From the NCBI GenBank assembly GCA_014946745.1, contig JADCRD010000001.1, positions 682,001-746,000 on the forward strand: a DNA stretch of 64,000 nt, given 5' to 3'. Below the pieces are notes generated by a model that worked only from the letters and a program-made list of their open reading frames with translations, did no database searches and had not been told where the DNA came from. Positions 15,484 through 24,328 of this stretch are shown here, one piece after another. Numbering within the stretch: the first letter of the stretch is position 1; the number at the start of each line of letters is the position of its first letter. This DNA is from Lysobacterales bacterium (lineage in GTDB: Bacteria; Pseudomonadota; Gammaproteobacteria; Xanthomonadales; Xanthomonadaceae). Made by a program: the position numbers and the translations under genes.

Positions 15484-16620
15484 ATGGCGGCAACCGTCTG
15501 TGCCGTGGTCGAGCGGGTGCCTGGCGAACGCCGGGTCGCGCTGACGCCGGAGATCGCAAAAAAGCTGCGCGCCGCTGGCGTTGCCGTGGTACTGGAGAAA
15601 GGCGCTGGCAGTTCGGCCGCGTTTCCGGATAGCGCCTATGCCGATGTCGAGTTCGTCGATACCGCGGCCGCGGCCTTGGCTCGCGCGGATGTGCTGCTGA
15701 AGGTGCAGCCGCCCGAGGCCGATGAAATCGCCGCGCTGAAAGAGGGCGCCATCGTGATCGGCTACCTGCAGCCGCACACCGGCGATGAGCGCGTGCGCAG
15801 CCTGCGCGACCGCAAGCTCACCAGCTTCGCGATGGAGCTGCTGCCGCGCACCACGCGTGCACAGGCCATGGACGTGCTCAGCTCGCAAGCCGGCATGGCG
15901 GGCTACAAGGCAGTGCTTATCGCGGCCCAGACCAGCGGCAAGTTCTTCCCGATGCTGACCACCGCGGCCGGCACCATCCGCCCGAGCAAGGTGCTGATCG
16001 TTGGCGCCGGCGTGGCTGGCCTGCAGGCGATTGCCACGGCGCGCCGGCTCGGCGCCCAGGTCGAAGGCTTCGACGTGCGTCCCGAGACCCGCGAGCAGAT
16101 CGAATCGCTGGGGGCGAAGTTCCTCGACCTCGGCGTGAGCGCCGCCGGCAGCGGCGGCTATGCGCGCGAACTGACGGCCGAAGAGCGCGCCGAGCAGCAG
16201 CGCAAGCTGGCGGACCATCTCAAAGGCATCGACGTCATTGTCACCACCGCCGCCGTGCCGGGTCGGCCGGCACCCAAGATCATCACTGCCGCCATGGTCG
16301 AAGGCATGAAGGCTGGCAGCGTGATCGTTGATCTTGCCGCCGAGACCGGCGGCAACTGCGAGCTGACGAAAGCAGGCGAGACCGTGCAGACGGCGAACGG
16401 CGTGGCCGTGGTCGGGCCGACGCATCTGGCCTCGATGGGCTGCATCCACGCCAGCGAGATGTACGCGCGCAACCTCTACAACTTCCTGGTGCTGTCGATC
16501 AAAGAGGGCGCCATCAGCGCCGACTGGAACGACGAACTGGTCGCGCAGACCTGTCTCACCCACGCCGGCGAGATCAAGCACGGCCCCAGCAAGCAGCGGA
16601 TCGAGGGAGGAGCGGCCTGA
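15484..16620 (+). CDS. pntAA: NAD(P) transhydrogenase alpha subunit, part 1 (PntAA)
   Basis: The protein has 378 residues and carries the NAD(H)-binding domain I of proton-translocating transhydrogenase. ERVPGERRVALTPE opens the domain. SSQAGMAGYKAVL and KVLIVGAGVAGLQAIATARR (the Rossmann GAGVAG loop, near 177-182) follow, and the mobile-loop/ligand segment GNCELTKAGE is near 297. It lacks the membrane helices of E. coli PntA, so the alpha subunit is split as in Rhodospirillum-type enzymes. ATG 15484 is chosen over GTG 15475 and ATG 15478 because GGGGAG at 15470-15475 is then eight bases upstream. The stop overlaps pntAB by one base. Confidence 0.95.
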   Translation: MAATVCAVVERVPGERRVALTPEIAKKLRAAGVAVVLEKGAGSSAAFPDSAYADVEFVDTAAAALARADVLLKVQPPEADEIAALKEGAIVIGYLQPHTGDERVRSLRDRKLTSFAMELLPRTTRAQAMDVLSSQAGMAGYKAVLIAAQTSGKFFPMLTTAAGTIRPSKVLIVGAGVAGLQAIATARRLGAQVEGFDVRPETREQIESLGAKFLDLGVSAAGSGGYARELTAEERAEQQRKLADHLKGIDVIVTTAAVPGRPAPKIITAAMVEGMKAGSVIVDLAAETGGNCELTKAGETVQTANGVAVVGPTHLASMGCIHASEMYARNLYNFLVLSIKEGAISADWNDELVAQTCLTHAGEIKHGPSKQRIEGGAA

Positions 16621-16910
16621 TGGACGGCTTTGTGGCGCTGTATATCTTCATGCTGGCCGCGATCTGCGGCCACGTCATCATCTCGCGCGTGCCGGTGATC
16701 CTGCACACGCCGCTGATGTCAGGCTCGAACTTCGTGCACGGCATCGTGGTGGTGGGCGCGATGATCTCGCTGGCCCATGCCGACACCACGCTGGAGCGCA
16801 CCATCGGTTTCCTCGGGGTGCTGCTCGGCGCCGGCAATGCGGTGGGCGGCTATGTGGTCACCGAGCGCATGCTGGAAATGTTCAAGTCCAGCAAGAAGAA
16901 GGAGGGCTGA
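16620..16910 (+). CDS. pntAB: NAD(P) transhydrogenase alpha subunit, part 2 (PntAB, membrane part)
   Basis: The protein has 96 residues with three to four hydrophobic segments (VALYIFMLAAICGHVIISRV, FVHGIVVVGAMISLA, TIGFLGVLLGAGNAVGGYVV). HTPLMSGSNFVHG is the conserved domain II loop next to the proton channel. It supplies the alpha-side helices of the membrane domain. The ATG begins in the last base of the pntAA stop (TGATG). It is followed by pntB after three bases. Confidence 0.95.
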   Translation: MDGFVALYIFMLAAICGHVIISRVPVILHTPLMSGSNFVHGIVVVGAMISLAHADTTLERTIGFLGVLLGAGNAVGGYVVTERMLEMFKSSKKKEG

Positions 16911-16913
16911 TCC

Positions 16914-18368
16914 GTGAGCCTTTCCGAACTGCTCGACCTGCTGGCCAAGTCCAGCTACTTCGCCGCCGCCCTGCTGTTCATCATCGGCCTCATGCAGATG
17001 GGGTCGCCGGTGACCGCCAAGCGCGGCATCCGCTGGGCCGGCGTGGGCATGGTCATCGCCACGGTCGTCACCTTCGTAGCACCCAGCACCTGGGGCAGCC
17101 ACGGCATCGATCCGCTCAACCTCGGCCTGATGGTTCTCGCGATCGTGCTGTCTTTCGTGTTCTGGGTCTGGGGCAAGCGCGTACCGATCACCGACATGCC
17201 GCAGATGGTCGCCATCTTCAACGGCATGGGCGGTGGCTCTGCCGCCGCGATCGGCGCCTATGCGCTGATCAACTCGGCCGCACACACCGGCGCCTGCACG
17301 CCGGCTGACATGGCGGCGCATGCCTGCATGGACACCACCAAGCTGGTGCTCGCCGTGCTCGGCTCGCTGATCGGTGCCGTCTCGTTCTCGGGTTCGGTGA
17401 TCGCCTGGGCCAAGCTCGACGGCCGCCTCGACAAGCGCTTCAGCTTCAGCGGCCAGCAGATCGTCAACCTGCTGGTGTTCGTCGCCTGCCTGGGCCTGGG
17501 CGCCTGGCTCGTGTTCGAACTCGACGTGCGGGTGATCATCGCCTTCTTCGTGCTGACGCTCATCTTCGGCGTGCTGATGACCCTGCCGATCGGCGGCGCC
17601 GACATGCCGGTGGTGATCTCGCTGTACAACGCTTTCACCGGCCTCGCTGTCGCCTTCAAGGGGTATGTGCTGCAGAGCGAGTCGCTGATCATCGCCGGCA
17701 CCGTGGTCGGCGCTGCCGGCATGCTGCTGACCCAGCTCATGGCCAAGGCCATGAACCGGCCGATCAGCAACGTGCTGTTCTCGAACTTCGGCGGTGGCGG
17801 CGGCACTGCCCAGGAGATCACCGGCAGCCAGAAGCCCATCGAGGCCTCGGATGTGGCAGCCATGATGGCCTACGCCGAGCGCGTGGTGATCGTGCCGGGC
17901 TATGGTCTGGCGGTGGCGCAGGCGCAGCACAAAGTGTGGGAGCTGACCCAGCAGCTGATGAAGCGCGGCGTGCAGGTGAAGTTCGCGATCCATCCTGTCG
18001 CTGGCCGCATGCCGGGCCACATGAATGTGCTGCTCGCCGAGGCCGGCGTGCCCTACGACCTGATCACCGACATGGACGACATCAACCCGGAGTTCGCGAT
18101 CACCGACGTGTCGCTGGTGATCGGCGCCAACGACGTCGTCAACCCGGTGGCCAAGACCGACCCGGCCAGCCCGATCTACGGCATGCCGATTCTTGACGTG
18201 GTGAACTCGAAGAACACCATCGTCATCAAGCGCGGCAAGGGCACGGGTTTCGCCGGTATCGAGAACGCCCTGTTCTATGCCGACAACACCCGCATGCTGT
18301 TCGGCGACGGCGCCAGCATGGTCAACCAGCTGGTGGCCGAACTGAAGGCGCTGGACGGGGGGCACTGA
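16914..18368 (+). CDS. pntB: NAD(P) transhydrogenase beta subunit (PntB)
   Basis: The protein has 484 residues. The N-terminal two thirds hold about eight to nine membrane helices (domain II), including GMGGGSAAAIGAYALINS and GGADMPVVISLYNAFTGLAV. The C-terminal domain III binds NADP(H): VVIVPGYGLAVAQAQHKVWE near 323-342, HPVAGRMPGHMNVLLAEA near 361-378, and VIGANDVVNPVA near 401. With PntAA and PntAB it forms the inner-membrane enzyme that uses the proton gradient to make NADPH from NADH. The start is GTG 16914, after an AGGAGGG ribosome site inside the end of pntAB. GGGATT iterons follow the stop immediately. Confidence 0.96.
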   Translation: MSLSELLDLLAKSSYFAAALLFIIGLMQMGSPVTAKRGIRWAGVGMVIATVVTFVAPSTWGSHGIDPLNLGLMVLAIVLSFVFWVWGKRVPITDMPQMVAIFNGMGGGSAAAIGAYALINSAAHTGACTPADMAAHACMDTTKLVLAVLGSLIGAVSFSGSVIAWAKLDGRLDKRFSFSGQQIVNLLVFVACLGLGAWLVFELDVRVIIAFFVLTLIFGVLMTLPIGGADMPVVISLYNAFTGLAVAFKGYVLQSESLIIAGTVVGAAGMLLTQLMAKAMNRPISNVLFSNFGGGGGTAQEITGSQKPIEASDVAAMMAYAERVVIVPGYGLAVAQAQHKVWELTQQLMKRGVQVKFAIHPVAGRMPGHMNVLLAEAGVPYDLITDMDDINPEFAITDVSLVIGANDVVNPVAKTDPASPIYGMPILDVVNSKNTIVIKRGKGTGFAGIENALFYADNTRMLFGDGASMVNQLVAELKALDGGH

Positions 18369-18374
18369 GAGGCC

Positions 18375-18403
18375 GGGATTCGGGATTGGGGATTCGGGAT
18401 TCG
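18375..18403. repeat. GGGATT iterons directly after the pntB stop
   Basis: Four tandem 7-mers of the form GGGATT(C/G) follow GAGAGGCC right after the stop. The same arrangement (GAGAGGCT then GGGATT 7-mers) follows the stop at 4487, so the pair is one repeat family placed at gene ends. Confidence 0.65.
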
Positions 18404-18469
18404 CGGGCGGGTCTGCGCTCTTGCTGCGGCGACCGCGGAAACTGATGACTTGAGAACTGCCGCGAAAGG

Positions 18470-18503
18470 AAACGCCCCGGTCTTTGCCGGGGCGTTTCTT
18501 GTT
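18470..18503. terminator. Rho-independent terminator between convergent pntB and manC
   Basis: AAACGCCCCGG-tctttg-CCGGGGCGTTT, an 11-bp perfect stem flanked by T-rich sequence (CTTGTTG) on one side and GAAAGG on the other. The symmetric A/T ends suit termination of both pntB and manC. Confidence 0.9.
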
Positions 18504-18550
18504 GTGGTGCTCGCCACTTGACGCCGGTTGTTGGCGTCGCAGCGCCCGGC

Positions 18551-19957
18551 TCACGCCATGCGGCCGTAGGCATCCTCGAAGCGGACGATGTCGTCCTCGC
18601 CCAGGTAGCTGCCCGACTGCACCTCGATCATCTCCAGCGGCAGCTTGCCGGGGTTCTCCAGCCGGTGGACCACGCCGAGCGGAATGTAGGTGCTCTGGTT
18701 CTCGGTGAGCAGCAGCACTTCCTCACCGCGGGTCACGCGGGCCGTGCCGCTGACCACGATCCAATGCTCGGCGCGGTGGTGGTGCATCTGCAGGCTGAGG
18801 CTGCCGCCGGGTTTGACCGTGATGCGCTTGACCTGGAAACGCTCGCCCGAGTCGATGCTGTCGTAGGCGCCCCAGGGGCGGTAGACCTTGCGGTGCCAGA
18901 CCGCGTGGCTGCGGCCGTCGGACTTCAGCGTGCCGACCAGATCCTTGACCTTCTGCAGCTGGTCGCGCTGGCCGACCAGCAGGGCGTCGTCGGTTTCCAC
19001 CACCACGACGTCCTCCAGCCCGATCAGGGTGATCAGGCGCTGGCCGTGGGCGTAGGTGTTGCGGCAGTCGATGGCGATGACGTCGCCGCGATGCGCATTG
19101 CCCTGGGCGTCCTTGGGGCTGACCTCCCACAGCGCTCCCCAGGAGCCCACATCGCTCCAGCCGGCGTCGAGCGGAATCACGGCGGCATGCGGGGTGTGCT
19201 CCATCACCGCATAGTCGATGGAATCGGCAGGACAGCCTGCGAAGGCCGCGGCATCGAGGCGCACGAAATCCTCGTCGCGGCGCGCTCCATTCAGAGCGTC
19301 CCGGCAGGCGCTGAGCATGTCCGGCGCGAGACGGCCCAGCTCTTCCAGGTAGCGATTGGCGCGGATCAGGAACATGCCGCTGTTCCAGAAGTACTGGCCG
19401 GAGGCGACGTAGTTCTGCGCCGTGGCGAGATCGGGCTTCTCGACAAAGCGTTCGACCGCACGCGCACCGCTGCCCTCGGTCGCCTTGATGTAGCCGTAGC
19501 CGGTTTCGGGCGAGGTCGGCACCACCCCGAAGGTCACCAGCTGGCCGGCTGCGGCCGCCGCCGTGGCTGCGTGCACCGCCGCGTGGAAGGCCTCGACCTG
19601 CTGGATCAGATGATCCGAAGGCAGTACCAGTAGCAGCGCATCCTCACCGCTGCGGGTGGCTTCCAGAGCCGCAACCGCAATGGCGGGCGCGGTGTTGCGG
19701 CCCACCGGTTCGAGCAGGATCGACGCCGGCGTGACGCCGGCCTCGCGCAGCTGCTCGGCGATCATGAAACGGTGGTCGAGGTTGCCGACCACGATCGGCC
19801 GACAGGGAGTCAGCGTGGCCACGCGCTTCCAGGTCGCCTGCAGCAGGCTGTCCTCGCCAGTGAGCGGCAGGAACTGCTTCGGATACGACTCGCGCGAGAG
19901 CGGCCACAGGCGGGTGCCGGAGCCCCCGGAGAGAATGACGGGAAGGATGTCCTGCAT
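18551..19957 (-). CDS. manC: Mannose-1-phosphate guanylyltransferase / mannose-6-phosphate isomerase (type II PMI-GMP)
   Basis: The protein has 468 residues, the length of the bifunctional AlgA/XanB/ManC family. The nucleotidyltransferase signature is ILSGGSGTRLWPLSRESYPK at residues 8-27, and FVEKPDLATA near 172 is the second GMP motif. The C-terminal cupin isomerase domain has PGGSLSLQMHHHRAEHWIVV near 390-410 with the metal-binding histidines. It makes GDP-mannose from fructose-6-P via mannose-6-P and mannose-1-P for LPS or exopolysaccharide. It follows rfbB-rfbA-rfbC on the same strand after a 183-bp gap. The xanA-like phosphomannomutase usually paired with it is not in the window. Confidence 0.93.
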   Translation of the reverse strand: MQDILPVILSGGSGTRLWPLSRESYPKQFLPLTGEDSLLQATWKRVATLTPCRPIVVGNLDHRFMIAEQLREAGVTPASILLEPVGRNTAPAIAVAALEATRSGEDALLLVLPSDHLIQQVEAFHAAVHAATAAAAAGQLVTFGVVPTSPETGYGYIKATEGSGARAVERFVEKPDLATAQNYVASGQYFWNSGMFLIRANRYLEELGRLAPDMLSACRDALNGARRDEDFVRLDAAAFAGCPADSIDYAVMEHTPHAAVIPLDAGWSDVGSWGALWEVSPKDAQGNAHRGDVIAIDCRNTYAHGQRLITLIGLEDVVVVETDDALLVGQRDQLQKVKDLVGTLKSDGRSHAVWHRKVYRPWGAYDSIDSGERFQVKRITVKPGGSLSLQMHHHRAEHWIVVSGTARVTRGEEVLLLTENQSTYIPLGVVHRLENPGKLPLEMIEVQSGSYLGEDDIVRFEDAYGRMA

Positions 19958-20140
19958 GGCCTTGAGCGTGATCGTTCAGATGGGCGGGAAGGGTAGCGCA
20001 GGCCACCTCTGCGAAGCGCTGGCTGTGCGGCCAAGCGCCCGAGGTGGCAGCGCGCTCGCGCGTGGACCGGCCTGCGGTCGGCTGCGGCCGCAGCTCGCGC
20101 ACGCCGCCGGCCTGAGCCTGCGAAGCGACGCGGGCGCCTC

Positions 20141-20692
20141 TCAGTAGACCGGCAAGCGATCCGTGGGCACCTCGGCCAGCAGCGGCGCAGCGCGGTCCTT
20201 GGCCGACAGTTCGGGGGCCGCCACCGGCCAGTCGATCGCCAGTGCGGAGTCGTCCCAGCGGATGCCCTTGTCGGCGACGGCGTCATAGGGCGTGCTGCAA
20301 AAGTACTGGAACAGCGCGAACTCCGAAGTGACCGCGAAGCCATGGGCGAAGCCGGGCGGAATCCAGAACTGACGCTGGTTGGCGGCGCTGAGCACCACAG
20401 CCGCCCACTTGCCGAAGGTCGGCGAGCCGCGGCGGATGTCCACGGCAACGTCGTAGACCTCGCCCTCCAGCACCGAGACCAGCTTGCCCTGCGGATTCGG
20501 CAGCTGGTAGTGCAGACCGCGCAGCACGCCGCGCGCCGAGCGCGAGAGGTTGGCCTGCACGGCGTCCATCACGATGCCGTGCTCGGCGTAGCGCTGCTGG
20601 TTCCACTGCTCGAAGAAGAAGCCGCGGGCGTCGCCGAACACGCGCGGTTCGATCACCAGGCAGCCGGGCAGGTCGGTTTCGATCACCTTCAT
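20141..20692 (-). CDS. rfbC: dTDP-4-dehydrorhamnose 3,5-epimerase
   Basis: The protein has 183 residues, typical of RmlC/RfbC. The catalytic region reads [30 protein letters not shown] (catalytic His in LHYQ near residue 63) and [15 protein letters not shown]. It inverts C3 and C5 of dTDP-4-keto-6-deoxyglucose on the way to dTDP-L-rhamnose. Its start overlaps the rfbA stop by four bases. The next step needs RfbD, which is not encoded here. Confidence 0.95.
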   Translation of the reverse strand: MKVIETDLPGCLVIEPRVFGDARGFFFEQWNQQRYAEHGIVMDAVQANLSRSARGVLRGLHYQLPNPQGKLVSVLEGEVYDVAVDIRRGSPTFGKWAAVVLSAANQRQFWIPPGFAHGFAVTSEFALFQYFCSTPYDAVADKGIRWDDSALAIDWPVAAPELSAKDRAAPLLAEVPTDRLPVY

Positions 20693-21567
20693 TTGGCCAG
20701 CCCCAGTTTGAGCAGGCTCATCAGGTACTGGCCGTAGCCGTTCTTCAGCAGCGGCTGCGCGAGGGCTTCGAGCTGGGCGGCGTTGATCCAGCCGTTCATG
20801 TAGGCGATCTCCTCCGGGCAGCAGATTTTCAGGCCCTGCCGCGCCTCGATGGTCTCGACGAAGGTGCCGGCCTGCAGCAGGGATTCGTGCGTGCCGGTGT
20901 CGAGCCAGGCATAGCCGCGACCGAGCTTTTCGAGCTTCAGGCTGCCGTCTTCCAGATAGCGCCGGTTGAGGTCGGTGATCTCCAGCTCGCCGCGCGAAGA
21001 AGGCTTCAGCTCGGCAGCGAACTCGGGGGCACGGCCGTCGTAGAAGTACAGGCCTGTGACCGCGTAGTTCGACTTGGGTGTCTTCGGCTTTTCTTCGAGT
21101 CCGATCACGGTGCCGCTGGCATCGAACTCGGCGACGCCGTAGCGCTCCGGATCGCGCACCCAGTAGCCGAAGACCACCGCGCCGTTCTGCAGGGTCGAGG
21201 CGCGGCGGAGCTGCTCTGAGAAACCGTGGCCGTAGAAAATGTTGTCGCCCAGCACCAGGCAGCTTGGCTGGCCGGCGACGAACTCACGACCGATCAGATA
21301 CGCCTGCGCCAGTCCGTCGGGGCTGGGCTGCACGGCGTAATCGATGCGCATGCCCCACTGGCTGCCGTCGCCGAGCAGCTGCTTGAACAGCGCCTGCTCG
21401 TGCGGTGTATTGATCACCAGCACGTCGCGGATGCCCGCCAGCATCAGGGTGCTGAGCGGGTAGTAGATCATCGGCTTGTCGTAGACCGGCAGCAGCTGCT
21501 TGCTGATCGCCTGGCTGATCGGATACAGCCGGGTGCCGGAGCCGCCGGCGAGGATGATGCCTTTCAT
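20689..21567 (-). CDS. rfbA: Glucose-1-phosphate thymidylyltransferase
   Basis: The protein has 292 residues, as in RmlA/Rfb[21 protein letters not shown] is the nucleotide-binding signature. [28 protein letters not shown] and [20 protein letters not shown] are family landmarks. It couples dTTP and glucose-1-P to dTDP-glucose, the first committed step of dTDP-rhamnose synthesis, in the cytosol. It is second of the rfbB-rfbA-rfbC run, 130 bp after rfbB and overlapping rfbC by four bases. Confidence 0.96.
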   Translation of the reverse strand: MKGIILAGGSGTRLYPISQAISKQLLPVYDKPMIYYPLSTLMLAGIRDVLVINTPHEQALFKQLLGDGSQWGMRIDYAVQPSPDGLAQAYLIGREFVAGQPSCLVLGDNIFYGHGFSEQLRRASTLQNGAVVFGYWVRDPERYGVAEFDASGTVIGLEEKPKTPKSNYAVTGLYFYDGRAPEFAAELKPSSRGELEITDLNRRYLEDGSLKLEKLGRGYAWLDTGTHESLLQAGTFVETIEARQGLKICCPEEIAYMNGWINAAQLEALAQPLLKNGYGQYLMSLLKLGLAK

Positions 21568-21640
21568 GAGCGCGTTCCGAAGTTCTCAGTCGTCAGCGGT
21601 TGCCATCCATGGCGCAAGCCTGTCGCAATAGCACAGCCCT

Positions 21641-21698
21641 GCCCAGCCATCCTTGGCTGGGCGCTCGGCGCCGCAGCGGACACCCACCGGGTGTCCGC
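21641..21698. repeat. Two adjacent hairpins between rfbB and rfbA
   Basis: GCCCAGCC-atcctt-GGCTGGGC (21641-21662) and GCGGACACCC-acc-GGGTGTCCGC (21676-21698) lie back to back; the second reaches the rfbB stop codon. Neither has a T-tract, so they are more likely RNA-stability or attenuation hairpins than terminators. Confidence 0.5.
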
Positions 21699-22759
21699 TA
21701 GCACGCGTCGCCTCGCCCGATTCTTTCCAGTCGATAGCTGCCGTCCAGCACGCGCTGCACCCAATCCTGGTGCTGCAGGTACCAGTCGACCGTTTCCTCA
21801 ATGCCCTGCTCGAAGCTGCGCGAAGGCGCCCAGCCCAGTTCCGACTTCAGCTTGCTGGCGTCAATGGCGTAGCGGCGGTCGTGACCGGGGCGGTCCTTGA
21901 CGAAGGCGATCTGCGATTCGCGCGGCTGCCCGTCGGCGCGCGGACGGCGCGCGTCCAGCAGGCAGCAGATGGTGCGCACCACTTCGATGTTCTGGCGTTC
22001 GGCGTCACCGCCGACGTTGTAGACCTCGCCGACGCGGCCGGCTTCGAGCACGCGTGCGATCGCGCGGCAGTGGTCGCCGACATAGAGCCAGTCGCGCACG
22101 TTGCGGCCGTCGCCGTAGACGGGCAGGGGTTCACCGGCGACCGCGCGCTGGATGATCAGCGGGATGAGCTTTTCCGGGAACTGGAAGGGGCCGTAGTTGT
22201 TGCTGCAGTTGGTGGTCAGCACCGGCAGCCCGTAGGTGTGGTGATAGGCGCGCACCAGATGGTCGGACGCGGCCTTCGAGGCCGAGTAGGGCGAGTTCGG
22301 CTGGTAGGGCGTGGTCTCGCTGAACTTGCCGGTCTCGCCCAGCGAGCCGTAGACCTCGTCGGTCGAGACATGCAGGAAGCGGAAGCGGCCGCGTGCGGTC
22401 TCATCGAGCTCCGCATACCAGCCGCGCGCGGCTTCGAGCAGTTGGAAGGTGCCGACGATGTTCGTCTGCACGAAGGCGCCGGGGCCGTCGATGCTGCGAT
22501 CAACGTGGCTTTCGGCAGCGAAGTTCACGATCGCATCGGGGCGGTGCTCGGCCAGAAGTCGGCGCACCAGCGCGCGGTCGGCGATGTCGCCCTGCACGAA
22601 GACGTGGTTCGGGTTGCCGTCGAGGCCGGCCAGCGTGTCGCGGTTGCCGGCGTAGGTCAGGGCATCGAGGTTGACGATGCGATGGCCCGCGGCCACCTGC
22701 TGCAGGACGAAGTTGCCGCCGATGAAACCGGCGCCGCCGGTGACCAGAAGTGTGCTCAT
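21698..22759 (-). CDS. rfbB: dTDP-glucose 4,6-dehydratase
   Basis: The protein has 353 residues. The NAD-binding loop TGGAGFIGGNF lies at residues 7-17. The catalytic triad region is HVSTDEVYGSLG near 130-140 with SPYSASKAASDHLVRAYHHT carrying the YxxxK pair near 164-168. NCSNNYGPFQFPEKLIPLII is a further hallmark. It dehydrates dTDP-glucose to dTDP-4-keto-6-deoxyglucose. It lies 76 bp after ybeY on the same strand, so a promoter may sit in that short gap. Confidence 0.96.
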   Translation of the reverse strand: MSTLLVTGGAGFIGGNFVLQQVAAGHRIVNLDALTYAGNRDTLAGLDGNPNHVFVQGDIADRALVRRLLAEHRPDAIVNFAAESHVDRSIDGPGAFVQTNIVGTFQLLEAARGWYAELDETARGRFRFLHVSTDEVYGSLGETGKFSETTPYQPNSPYSASKAASDHLVRAYHHTYGLPVLTTNCSNNYGPFQFPEKLIPLIIQRAVAGEPLPVYGDGRNVRDWLYVGDHCRAIARVLEAGRVGEVYNVGGDAERQNIEVVRTICCLLDARRPRADGQPRESQIAFVKDRPGHDRRYAIDASKLKSELGWAPSRSFEQGIEETVDWYLQHQDWVQRVLDGSYRLERIGRGDAC

Positions 22760-22835
22760 GCGAAAGAAAGGTCCAGGGTGAAGAGCGGAGCAAGACCGCG
22801 GAACGCTCGGGAAGTTTGGTCAGCGCAGCCCGGGC

Positions 22836-23282
22836 TCACGCGTAGGGATCCGGAATGCCGAGGCCCGCAAGCACTCCGCGCTCGATGGCCTCCATGGCCT
22901 CGGCCTCGTCCTCGTCCATGTGGTCATGGCCGAGCAGGTGCAGCACGCCGTGCACGAGCATGTGCGCGTAGTGGTGCTTGAGCGGCTTGCCCTGTTCTTC
23001 CGCTTCACGGGCGATGACCGGCGCGCACAGCACGAGGTCGCCGAGGATCGGCAGCGGCACCCCCGGCGGCAGTTCGGCCGGGAAGCTCAGCACGTTGGTG
23101 GCGTAGTCCTTGTCGCGGTAGTCGCGGTTCAGCGCGCGGCCTTCGTCAGCGTCGACGATGCGCACCGACAGCTCGCCGTCCTCGCGGCGGCCCGCCAGCG
23201 CGGCTTCGACATAGGCGCGCAGCGTGCCTGCGGCCGGCAGCCCCGCGCGCGGCAAGCCGTAGCTGACGTCGATGCGGCTCAT
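22836..23282 (-). CDS. ybeY: Endoribonuclease YbeY (16S rRNA 3' maturation)
   Basis: The protein has 148 residues. The zinc motif H3xH5xH is complete as His111, His115 and His121 within [29 protein letters not shown] is the conserved substrate-side segment. YbeY matures the 16S rRNA 3' end and takes part in ribosome quality control. Its start overlaps the ybeZ stop by four bases, keeping the usual miaB-ybeZ-ybeY order. The corC and lnt genes that often follow are absent; rfbB comes next instead. Confidence 0.95.
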   Translation of the reverse strand: MSRIDVSYGLPRAGLPAAGTLRAYVEAALAGRREDGELSVRIVDADEGRALNRDYRDKDYATNVLSFPAELPPGVPLPILGDLVLCAPVIAREAEEQGKPLKHHYAHMLVHGVLHLLGHDHMDEDEAEAMEAIERGVLAGLGIPDPYA

Positions 23283-24328
23283 GCCTGGGCCTTCGGCGTC
23301 GCGGCCTCAGCACTGGCCGCCTGCGCCTCGCGCTTGGCCAGCTCGCGCACCTCGTCGCGGCGGTCGTAGGCGCGGACAATGCGCGCCACCAGCGGATGCC
23401 GCACCACGTCGCTGGCGGTAAAGAAGGTGAACGAAATGCCCGGCACGTCCTTCAGCACCTCCAGCGCATCGCGCAGGCCCGACTTCTGGCCGCGCTGCAG
23501 GTCGATCTGGCTGAGATCGCCGGTGATCACCGCGGTGGCGCCAAAGCCGATGCGGGTCAGGAACATCTTCATCTGCTCGACCGTGGTGTTCTGCGCTTCA
23601 TCCAGAATCACGAAGGCGTCGTTGAGGGTGCGTCCGCGCATGTAGGCCAGCGGTGCGATCTCGATGACGTTGCGCTCCAGCAGTTTGGCCACGCGCTCGG
23701 TGCCGAGCATTTCGTACAGCGCGTCGTACAGCGGACGCAGGTAGGGATCGACCTTCTGGCTCAGATCGCCCGGCAGGAAGCCGAGCTTTTCACCGGCCTC
23801 GACGGCAGGGCGCACGAGCATCAGGCGCTGGACGCGGTTCTCGTTCAGCGCTTCCACGGCCATCGCCACGGCGAGAAAGGTCTTGCCGGTTCCGGCGGGG
23901 CCGATGCCGAAGTTGATGTCGTGGGTGGCGATGGCGTGCAGGTAGCGCGCCTGGTTGGGGCCGCGGCCCTTGACCACGCCGCGCTTGACCTTGATCGCGA
24001 CCTCCTGCGCGCCGCGCGCGGCGTCGGCGACCGTGCGCTCGACCAGAGCATCGACGCCGGCGTCCTGCAGCCGCAGATGCACCGCACCCGCGTTCAGCAC
24101 TTCCTGTTCGGTGTCGGCGTACAGATCGCGCAGCAGCAGCTCGGCTTTTTCCGCGAGGGGCTCTTCGGCAATCACCCGGAACACGTTGCCGCGGTTGGCG
24201 ATCTCCACACCCAGACGCAGCTCGATCTGGCGCAGGTGCTCGTCCAGCGGGCCGCAGAGGTTGGCCAGTCGCTCCAGGCTGTCGGGCTCAAGCACGAAGT
24301 CGCGCTGGACGAGTGCGTTGCCGCTCAC
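23279..24328 (-). CDS. ybeZ: PhoH-like ATPase YbeZ
   Basis: The protein has 349 residues. Walker A is [20 protein letters not shown] near 145-164, and Walker B is [20 protein letters not shown] near 234-253. An N-terminal KH-like region covers residues 15-90 ([20 protein letters not shown]). PhoH proteins are RNA-linked ATPases that partner YbeY. The gene is coupled on both sides by four-base overlaps, with miaB before it and ybeY after it. Confidence 0.95.
   Translation of the reverse strand: MSGNALVQRDFVLEPDSLERLANLCGPLDEHLRQIELRLGVEIANRGNVFRVIAEEPLAEKAELLLRDLYADTEQEVLNAGAVHLRLQDAGVDALVERTVADAARGAQEVAIKVKRGVVKGRGPNQARYLHAIATHDINFGIGPAGTGKTFLAVAMAVEALNENRVQRLMLVRPAVEAGEKLGFLPGDLSQKVDPYLRPLYDALYEMLGTERVAKLLERNVIEIAPLAYMRGRTLNDAFVILDEAQNTTVEQMKMFLTRIGFGATAVITGDLSQIDLQRGQKSGLRDALEVLKDVPGISFTFFTASDVVRHPLVARIVRAYDRRDEVRELAKREAQAASAEAATPKAQA

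Noticed and set aside
16719-18554. 611-codon minus-strand open frame opposite pntAB/pntB
   Set aside because: His/Asp/Gly-rich shadow of membrane-protein codons; runs through the pntB/manC terminator.
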